A stretch of 11,133 bases of DNA from Gammaproteobacteria bacterium (lineage in GTDB: Bacteria; Pseudomonadota; Gammaproteobacteria; Steroidobacterales; SZUA-146), in contig JABDLQ010000075.1 of assembly GCA_013002925.1 (NCBI GenBank), positions 1-11,133 of the forward strand, given 5' to 3'. Every line of letters begins with the position of its first letter. Position 1 is the first letter of the stretch. Under the pieces are notes generated by a model. That model was not told where the DNA came from, made no database searches, and was given only the letters and a program-made list of their open reading frames with translations. Made by a program: the position numbers and the translations under genes. Below are positions 6,614 to 11,133 of this stretch, in pieces.

Positions 6614-7897
6614 ATGAGCAGCGATGACCCGTTACACTCGAGCGTTCTGATCCAAAATGATGCCATCGTCTTTGGCTTGCTTGCAGCCACGCTGGCAGCA
6701 ATTTTTTATGCCGAGAAACACCCGTCCTTCAGGAGGTTTTTCGACTACGTTCCCACCTTGCTGCTGTGCTATTTCGTGCCGTCGTTTTACACGTCACTGG
6801 GGCTGATCGATCCGGAAACCTCGCGCTTGTACTTTGTTGCGTCACGCTATCTGCTGCCGGCCTGCCTGGTTTTGCTGTGTCTGAGCATCGATCTGCCGGC
6901 CATCATCAAGCTTGGCCCAAAAGCCCTGATTCTGTTTCTGGTGGGCACCTTTGGCATCATTATCGGCGGGCCTATAGCTCTGGCCATTGTCGGTTATTTT
7001 CAACCACAGATGCTTGGTGGCAATGCACCCGACGCCGTGTGGCGCGGCCTCGCCGCACTCGCAGGAAGCTGGATTGGCGGTGGTGCCAACATGGCCGCCA
7101 TGGAAGTCCTGTGGAGACCACCGGGCGACCTGTTTTCACGCATGGTATTTATTGATCTGCTGTTTGCCAATCTGTGGATGGGTGTTTTGCTGTTCATGGC
7201 GAAACGGGCCGAAGTCATGGACGCGAAAACCGGAGCGGATGTTGCCGCCATCGAAGAGATCAAACTGCACGTCATGGAATTCGAGCGCACGCATGCACGG
7301 ATTCCAACGTTTCACGACTTGATGTATGCAATCGGTGTCGCATTTGGTGTAACGGGACTGGCCCATGCGACCGCCAGCGTGCTGGGGCCCTGGATCGCCG
7401 CCAATTTTCCCGTTCTGGAAAAAATGTCTCTCGGCAGCACGTTTTTCTGGCTGATCATTTTGGCGACCCTGGGCGGTATCCTGCTGTCCTTTACCCGGGT
7501 ACGCAATCTGGAAAAAATCGGCACGACCAAAATTGGCTCGGTTATGCTGTATTTTCTGGTCGCTACCATTGGCATGAAACTCAATATTGCGGCTGTATTT
7601 AACGCAGAAACCCTCCACATCATGTTGCCGCTCATTGCGGTCGGTGGTATCTGGATCTCGATCCACGCCAGCCTGTTACTGATTTTCAGAAAAATATTGA
7701 ATGCACCGGTGTTCTATATGGCCGTGGGCAGCCAGGCGAATGTCGGTGGTGCAGCATCGGCGCCGGTGGTCGCAGCAGCTTTTCACCCCTCTTTGGCCCC
7801 GGTGGGGGTTCTACTGGCAGTGTTTGGCTATGGTATCGGCACGTTTGCCGCCTACCTGTGTGCGGTGCTAATGCAGTTCGTGTCCGGTGGTTTGTAG
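6614..7897 (+). CDS. DUF819 family polytopic membrane protein, possible transporter
   Basis: A 427-residue integral inner-membrane protein with about 11 to 12 hydrophobic segments, beginning near 11-32 and ending near 394-422. A hydrophilic cytoplasmic-type loop lies at about 197-233. The ATG at 6614 has an AAGGA site 6 nt upstream. Two glycine-rich blocks mark the two halves: 'GSWIGGGANMAAM' at 151-163 and 'GSQANVGGAASAPVVAAAF' at 372-390. This looks like an internal duplication, common in secondary transporters that fold as inverted repeats. I believe DUF819 belongs with the cation/proton and anion transporter-like families, but the substrate is unknown and the clan placement is from memory. 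It follows the DUF2905 gene by 54 bp, likely as the second gene of one operon. No strong terminator follows; a 9-bp hairpin without a T-run lies about 80 bp downstream. Intact; no frameshift seen. Confidence 0.9.
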   Translation: MSSDDPLHSSVLIQNDAIVFGLLAATLAAIFYAEKHPSFRRFFDYVPTLLLCYFVPSFYTSLGLIDPETSRLYFVASRYLLPACLVLLCLSIDLPAIIKLGPKALILFLVGTFGIIIGGPIALAIVGYFQPQMLGGNAPDAVWRGLAALAGSWIGGGANMAAMEVLWRPPGDLFSRMVFIDLLFANLWMGVLLFMAKRAEVMDAKTGADVAAIEEIKLHVMEFERTHARIPTFHDLMYAIGVAFGVTGLAHATASVLGPWIAANFPVLEKMSLGSTFFWLIILATLGGILLSFTRVRNLEKIGTTKIGSVMLYFLVATIGMKLNIAAVFNAETLHIMLPLIAVGGIWISIHASLLLIFRKILNAPVFYMAVGSQANVGGAASAPVVAAAFHPSLAPVGVLLAVFGYGIGTFAAYLCAVLMQFVSGGL

Positions 7898-7975
7898 GCC
7901 AGGAACTTCACCGCAACGTCGCAAGCGTGCGCTGTCATCAGCCACCACAATCAAGGGTTATTGCGCGGCGGCTGG

Positions 7976-8002
7976 CGACAACGCAACTCCGGAGCGTTGT
8001 CG
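7976..8002 (+). repeat. 9-bp stem hairpin downstream of the DUF819 gene
   Basis: CGACAACGC (7976-7984) is perfectly complementary to GCGTTGTCG (7994-8002), with a 9-nt loop that itself contains TCCGGA. The following bases are ATGAAATTGC, with no T-run. It may be the 3' end structure or a rho-associated stabilising hairpin of the DUF2905-DUF819 mRNA. It is not a typical intrinsic terminator. Confidence 0.45.
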
Positions 8003-8171
8003 ATGAAATTGCTACTGGTCTGATGCCACGTAAATAAGACCGCAAATAAGACAGGCATTCACCGGCGCAAAGCGGACAGCCTGGGGTTCGTTTTCGTTTA
8101 TTCTGTCGGCGCACAGCGCGGCTCCTGTGCGGTGATTGTCAGCAAGTTGACATACATTTTCTTTTCCGCAT

Positions 8172-8196
8172 AAAAAACGGCGCTCAGTGGCGCCGT
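8172..8196 (-). terminator. Intrinsic terminator of the PEP-CTERM gene
   Basis: Read on the minus strand, ACGGCGC (8196-8190) pairs with GCGCCGT (8183-8177) around a 6-nt loop, and six T residues follow directly (8177-8172). The stem is 7 bp and GC-rich. It begins 23 bp after the stop codon of the PEP-CTERM gene, so it ends that transcript. Confidence 0.85.
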
Positions 8197-8219
8197 CGTA
8201 GTATAGATGGTCTGCAGTG

Positions 8220-8975
8220 TTAACGACGCGGTCGCAGCAGTCCCAGCAACGCACCGCCGAGCAACCAGAATGCACCGGGCAGCGGTACGACAGCCGCCTC
8301 GCCAAGCACCCTGACATTATCAAATTTACCGAAATCGTTTTCACCACCATCCAGCCAAAAGGCAATCCATACCTCGGACTGACCGGCAGCAGCAGACAGC
8401 GCGTACATGGCGTTGCTAAACGTATTATCGGCAGCAAATCCAGCTAACTCAATCCAGCCAGCACCCCAGTTAAAATCGCCATCGGTGCCGCCGTCGGATG
8501 CATTGCGCAAGTCAATCTGCCGATCAGTGAAGCCTGCGTTACCGGCAGTGATGTCGCCGACAAAATAGCCCACCCTGAGGCGATCGCTGGCACTCACACT
8601 GAAGGTTCGCCAGTCGAATGACAGCGTTAGATTTGTATACAGACTGGCATCGAAACGAAACATCAGACCGGCATCGTCTTCGGCAAAGCCGGTTGGTGTG
8701 GGGTTGGTATACCCACCGTTTTCCTGCACGCCGACATCCTGGGCGATCGTGCCGCCGTCAGGTCTTTCGAACCGCACGCCATACCAGTTTTCATCCGTAT
8801 TGAAAGATGCCGCTGTTGGCACCCCATACAGCCGCGGATCATGACCTGAAAAATCATCGTTCACGCTGTCAAAGGTTTCGCTGAATAACAAAGTCTGTGT
8901 TGCGCTCGCGGATACACAAAATATGCTCGCGGTCAGCAGCGCCAACAGAGCCAGTGTGCGGTTGATTGTTGTCAT
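8220..8975 (-). CDS. Secreted protein with VPLPA-type PEP-CTERM sorting signal
   Basis: A 251-residue exported protein. Residues 1-25 form a Sec signal peptide with a cleavage site after Ala-Ser-Ala (23-25). The C-terminus carries the tripartite sorting signal recognised by exosortases: VPLPG (230-234), a short hydrophobic helix (about 235-246) and an Arg-rich tail (RPRR). The usual form is VPLPA; here the last residue is Gly. The middle is beta-rich and aromatic, with a 'FDNVRV' strand at 218-223, a typical final strand in jelly-roll domains of this class. I cannot name the domain; a carbohydrate-binding role would be a guess. The family view is that exosortase cuts the signal and passes the protein to the surface or exopolysaccharide matrix. 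No exosortase or polysaccharide genes are in the window. The ATG at 8975 has an AGGG site 9 nt upstream. The gene stands alone: long non-coding DNA lies upstream and an intrinsic terminator follows. Confidence 0.85.
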   Translation of the reverse strand: MTTINRTLALLALLTASIFCVSASATQTLLFSETFDSVNDDFSGHDPRLYGVPTAASFNTDENWYGVRFERPDGGTIAQDVGVQENGGYTNPTPTGFAEDDAGLMFRFDASLYTNLTLSFDWRTFSVSASDRLRVGYFVGDITAGNAGFTDRQIDLRNASDGGTDGDFNWGAGWIELAGFAADNTFSNAMYALSAAAGQSEVWIAFWLDGGENDFGKFDNVRVLGEAAVVPLPGAFWLLGGALLGLLRPRR

Positions 8976-9420
8976 TATTTGTTACCCTGGTCCAATCCGA
9001 ACAGCGTGCCACCGCACCTGTCCCGTTCAACTCAAATTATTATGCGAACCGCGCTGCAACTTCAAAACCCTACCCACACAACTTGAACATCGTGCGAACA
9101 GCTGGTGCAGCGCCGTGAGGCCCCCGCCTTTATTCTGGCCAATCTGTGCTCCGATGGCAAACCGGACTTAATCGCTATGTTGTTGATTTACCGATAACTT
9201 AACAATAATGCCAGACCCCGTCTGCGGCCGCCGGCGATTCATGTCACGCAGATTTCCCGGTACCGGGAAACTCTGTGACCTATCTGGTTGAAAACACTGC
9301 GATCCGTAAGCACACGATAATTCACCGACAAGCGCTGCGTGTGCGCCGATAACTGCAGTCGACACTTACCCCCGTCACATCAATTTTCCTGACACTGAAC
9401 TGCTGTTGGCTTTTTTATTT
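8976..9420. other. Non-coding region upstream of the PEP-CTERM gene
   Basis: About 445 bp with no credible gene; open frames are short and lack motifs. On the minus strand it should hold the PEP-CTERM gene's promoter. The best -10-like box is CATAAT (9044-9039), without a good -35. A TGGCACG at 9011-9005 recalls half of a sigma-54 promoter. The near repeat TGCGAAC-x-GC occurs at 9043-9052 and 9094-9103. The 18-bp palindrome at 9253-9270 is listed separately. Confidence 0.5.
9253..9270. promoter_or_regulatory. 18-bp perfect palindrome, possible operator or hairpin
   Basis: TTTCCCGGTACCGGGAAA reads the same on both strands. An outer dyad GTCAC (9243-9247) and GTGAC (9275-9279) extends the symmetry imperfectly to 37 bp. 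With no spacer at the centre it suits a dimeric DNA-binding protein better than an RNA hairpin. It lies about 280 bp upstream of the PEP-CTERM gene and far from DUF1853. No known operator consensus is recognised. Confidence 0.5.
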
Positions 9421-9425
9421 ATAAT
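9420..9425 (+). promoter_or_regulatory. Perfect TATAAT box in front of the repeat array
   Basis: TATAAT at 9420-9425 follows a run of six T and TATT, so the surroundings are AT-rich. The -35 region is poor: TGAACT at 9396-9401 matches 3 of 6 with an 18-bp spacer. If used, transcription would start near 9432 and run through the repeats toward, and antisense to, the DUF1853 gene. Confidence 0.25.
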
Positions 9426-9440
9426 GTTGCGCAAATCCCA

Positions 9441-9634
9441 CTGAGGTAGGACACCCACAAACGAATCGGTGTTGAACCCGGACATTGGGCCTGACCACCC
9501 ACCATCGAGGCGGGACATCCACGCCTGGAATGCCTCTGAGCCGGGACACCGACGCTGGGAATGCCTCTGGTCTGAGGCATGACACCCACAAACGAATCAC
9601 GACATCCGCGTTTGGAACCGAGTCGCGACACCAA
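9441..9634. repeat. Degenerate ~31-bp tandem repeat array (minisatellite)
   Basis: About seven related units, anchored on GACA at 9450, 9481, 9514, 9545, 9581, 9601 and 9627. Spacings are 31, 33, 31, 36, 20 and 26 bp. On the minus strand the unit reads roughly ATTCC-x3-CGT-x-GGTGTCCCG followed by GCCTCAGAGGC, so each full unit contains a short quasi-palindrome. An 18-bp stretch, GATTCGTTTGTGGGTGTC on the minus strand, is identical in the copies ending at 9449 and 9584 on the plus coordinates. ATGCCTC (9561-9567) and GAGGCAT (9574-9580) form a perfect 7-bp hairpin. The minus strand is open across it in two frames, giving repetitive peptides with no known domain, and I do not call a gene. It lies about 125 bp beyond the DUF1853 stop. 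Confidence 0.7.
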
Positions 9635-9757
9635 TGAACCCGGCCCGGACTCCCAGGCCACGTGATCGTGTGGCTCTGCCCTCGCCCGTCATGCCCGCCG
9701 GCTGGATGCCGTCCTTGCGCACGAACCCCCCAGACATCGCCGGGGTCAGGAGATTCT
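9635..9757. other. Short non-coding gap between the repeat array and DUF1853
   Basis: GC-rich DNA with no gene. CGTCATGCCCGC near 9688 followed by GGATGCC resembles the widespread bacterial extragenic repeat whose arms read CATGCCCGC and GCGGGCATCC, but the right arm is incomplete here. No convincing terminator for the DUF1853 transcript is seen: a short C-run and G-run stem near 9725-9755 lacks a T-run. Confidence 0.3.
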
Positions 9758-10675
9758 TCAGATCAAATCGTCGACCCAGTCATCTGCAACGACCATCAGG
9801 CGTTCTGTGTACGCTGCACCCCGACGGACATCAACACAGACAGGCCTCTGGCCGGCAGGCGCAACCGCCGCGCAAAAATCGCCTGCGTGTTGGTCATCAC
9901 CCAGCCTGGCGGCGGGCGGCTCCAGCCAGCTTGCCTTGGGCTTGAAGACCCACTCCGATGGATGGATTGCGCGCGCCGCGCTGAGGGTACACCAGGTGCC
10001 CCGTTCGTGATCGTCGGTCAGCAAATCGCTTCCGCTTGAGGGTCCATCAAAGTCCAGCGGGTAAAACAGCCTTCCTTTCACGATTGTGCGCACCCGGTCC
10101 AACCGAATACCGAGGCCCTTTAAAAGGCGAACGGCCGCCGGGGTCTGTCCAAGTGTTGCCTGTTGATGGACCAGATGCTGCTCCTTGCGCAGCAACCGGT
10201 CGCGCTTGCCAGGACCCACCCACTCGAGCTGGTGGCGGGCGACAGGTTGCGCTACACCCAGATAAAATTTGCTGGCAATTTCCCAATGTTCAGTCTCGCC
10301 AGTCAGTTTGTTAGCGACGAGAAAATCAAATTCGCCGACCGTACGGCCATCGTTATGACACTGCAATCTACGGTGCAACAGCTCATAATCCTCCGAATGA
10401 GACAGCCAGAATTCGATCAGCCGCTCAAATCGGGCACCCAGGCGTCTGTCGTTTTCGTCGCTCAAAAACTGCTGCAAGGGGTCAGGCTCCCGGTCAAGTG
10501 CCTGCAACCATGCGTGCGTACGCCGCTCCTGGGTACGACACCAGTCCGCGTCAGGCCACAGTGCAGGGTCATTGCCACGCAGCATCAGGGGAGCCGCAAT
10601 TGCCCACGCCAATTCGCGCACGGGGGCATTGACAAAGTTCGCCGCGGATTCCGACCCTGACCAGGACGCTGTCAC
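9758..10675 (-). CDS. DUF1853 family protein, nuclease-like core possible
   Basis: A 305-residue cytoplasmic protein. The start is a GTG at 10675, chosen because a strong GGGAG site lies 8 nt upstream (10688-10684) and no in-frame ATG precedes the conserved N-terminus. Features typical of the family: 'VRELAWAIAAPLML' at 19-32, 'RLGARFERLIEFWL' at 78-91, 'GEFDFLV' at 114-120, 'HWEIASKFYL' at 130-139, 'WVGPGKRDRLLRK' at 152-164 and 'GRLFYPL' at 201-207. The acidic and lysine residues Glu115, Asp117, Glu132 and Lys136 in adjacent beta strands recall the PD-(D/E)XK nuclease core. The spacing is not the canonical (D/E)-X-K, so this is inference. No signal peptide or membrane segment. The biological role of DUF1853 is not established. 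It is divergent from the DUF192 gene with 231 bp between them. Confidence 0.88.
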   Translation of the reverse strand: MTASWSGSESAANFVNAPVRELAWAIAAPLMLRGNDPALWPDADWCRTQERRTHAWLQALDREPDPLQQFLSDENDRRLGARFERLIEFWLSHSEDYELLHRRLQCHNDGRTVGEFDFLVANKLTGETEHWEIASKFYLGVAQPVARHQLEWVGPGKRDRLLRKEQHLVHQQATLGQTPAAVRLLKGLGIRLDRVRTIVKGRLFYPLDFDGPSSGSDLLTDDHERGTWCTLSAARAIHPSEWVFKPKASWLEPPAARLGDDQHAGDFCAAVAPAGQRPVCVDVRRGAAYTERLMVVADDWVDDLI

Positions 10676-10683
10676 GGCATATT

Positions 10684-10688
10684 CTCCC
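10684..10688 (-). promoter_or_regulatory. Shine-Dalgarno site that sets the GTG start of DUF1853
   Basis: GGGAG on the minus strand, 8 nt before the GTG at 10675. An ATG lies between them (10680) but reads only Met-Pro-stop, so the GTG is the working start. Confidence 0.6.
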
Positions 10689-10690
10689 GC

Positions 10691-10706
10691 ATTGTATTGA
10701 TATCAA
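10691..10706 (-). promoter_or_regulatory. Possible -10 box with an adjoining palindrome, upstream of DUF1853
   Basis: On the minus strand TACAAT (10696-10691) matches TATAAT at 5 of 6. Directly before it is the 10-bp palindrome TTGATATCAA (10697-10706), flanked by GT and AC one base further out. The palindrome would sit between the -35 and -10 positions, where a repressor could act. No good -35 is present. Transcription would start right at the Shine-Dalgarno, which weakens the promoter reading. Confidence 0.25.
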
Positions 10707-10906
10707 CACTCCCATCGCTTCGGTCTGGCTACCACGTACTGTGTGACCGGATCATCAACTGGTCAGCGCACCCATCATAATGAAATTGCAGGCCAACTGC
10801 GCGCGACATAGGCCTCGGCGGGTTCCTGCTACTGCACTATGGGTATGGCAGCGAACTCGTATCGCCGCTATTCTACAGGTCTGTTCCCAGCCACCGGATC
10901 GACACA

Positions 10907-11133
10907 ATGATATCCAGGTTTTTCCTGCAAACAATCTTAAGTGTGCTCACCAGCGCACTGATCCTGTCCGCGTGCGAAAGTGCACCTTCCGGGGATGCAC
11001 TCGATGAACCGCTGCTTGGAAAGTTTGAGCGTGACACCCTGCACATTGCTACGGCCGATGGCGAGCGCATTGAATTCGCAGTGTATCTTGCGCGCACTGC
11101 TGAACAAATGCAGCAGGGGCTGATGTTTGTGCG
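10907..11133 (+). CDS. DUF192 family lipoprotein, partial (cut by window end)
   Basis: The ATG at 10907 opens a frame that runs off the window after 75 complete codons. The N-terminus is a lipoprotein signal: Arg4, a hydrophobic core and the lipobox LSAC with lipidated Cys23. After a short linker, 'LHIATADGERIEFAVYLARTAEQMQQGLMFV' (48-75) follows. The pattern of a short beta strand, then A-R-T-x-E-Q-x-x-G-L-M, is the start of the DUF192 fold, in which the usual sequence is 'A.T.EER..GLM.R'. DUF192 proteins are small (about 110 residues) and mostly exported; their role is not established. A weak CGGA site lies 8 nt before the ATG. TATTCT at 10869-10874 could be a -10 box but lacks a partner. 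The gene is divergent from DUF1853. The remaining DUF192 domain would lie just beyond the window. Confidence 0.8.
   Translation, partial: MISRFFLQTILSVLTSALILSACESAPSGDALDEPLLGKFERDTLHIATADGERIEFAVYLARTAEQMQQGLMFV

Noticed and set aside
9441..9634. CRISPR array
   Set aside because: Units are degenerate and run head to tail without unique spacers; spacing is irregular and no cas gene is present.
9415..9661. Minus-strand frames of 61 and 80 codons over the repeat array
   Set aside because: The peptides are repetitive only because the DNA is; two frames stay open together and neither has a domain or clear start signal.
9688..9720. Extragenic palindromic repeat of the CATGCCCGC type
   Set aside because: Only the left arm fits; the right arm is incomplete, so it is mentioned but not called.

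Overview
The window looks like a chromosomal stretch from a free-living Gammaproteobacterium, probably environmental or marine. This rests on recognising families, not on a search. A DUF1853 protein (a family I know mainly from Gamma- and Betaproteobacteria), a VPLPA-type PEP-CTERM protein (exosortase-sorted, typical of exopolysaccharide-forming environmental Gram-negatives), a DUF3187 outer-membrane-type protein and several lipoboxes all point to a Gram-negative envelope. No rRNA, tRNA, phage, IS or CRISPR is seen.

Layout, left to right. (1) 5-1160, plus strand: a promoter and a DUF3187 protein, whose end overlaps the convergent peptidase gene by 26 bp. (2) 1135-5208, minus strand: two predicted lipoprotein zinc peptidases in tandem, an M13 (neprilysin/PepO-type) endopeptidase followed 27 bp later by an M1 aminopeptidase of the leukotriene-A4-hydrolase type. 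An M13 enzyme would cut oligopeptides internally and an M1 enzyme would trim N-termini, so the pair reads as a periplasmic or surface peptide-degrading unit. (3) 5370-5726, minus: a stand-alone FHA (phosphothreonine-binding) protein. (4) 5727-6346: about 620 bp without a convincing gene but with two well-formed hairpins. (5) 6325-7897, plus: a promoter placed so close to the ATG that the mRNA may be leaderless, then a small two-helix DUF2905 protein and a polytopic DUF819 membrane protein, probably one operon. (6) 8172-8975, minus: a VPLPA/PEP-CTERM secreted protein followed by a clear intrinsic terminator. (7) 8976-9757: about 780 bp non-coding, with an 18-bp perfect palindrome, a perfect TATAAT box and a degenerate ~31-bp tandem repeat array. 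(8) 9758-10675, minus: DUF1853. (9) 10907-end, plus: the start of a DUF192 lipoprotein, cut by the window edge.

All eight complete genes belong to families I recognise, though several have no known function. I see no clear new multi-gene system. The most unusual material is non-coding: the tandem array, the 18-bp palindrome, the hairpin-rich gap at 5792-6015 and the possible leaderless start. No database search was possible, so family names are from motif recognition.
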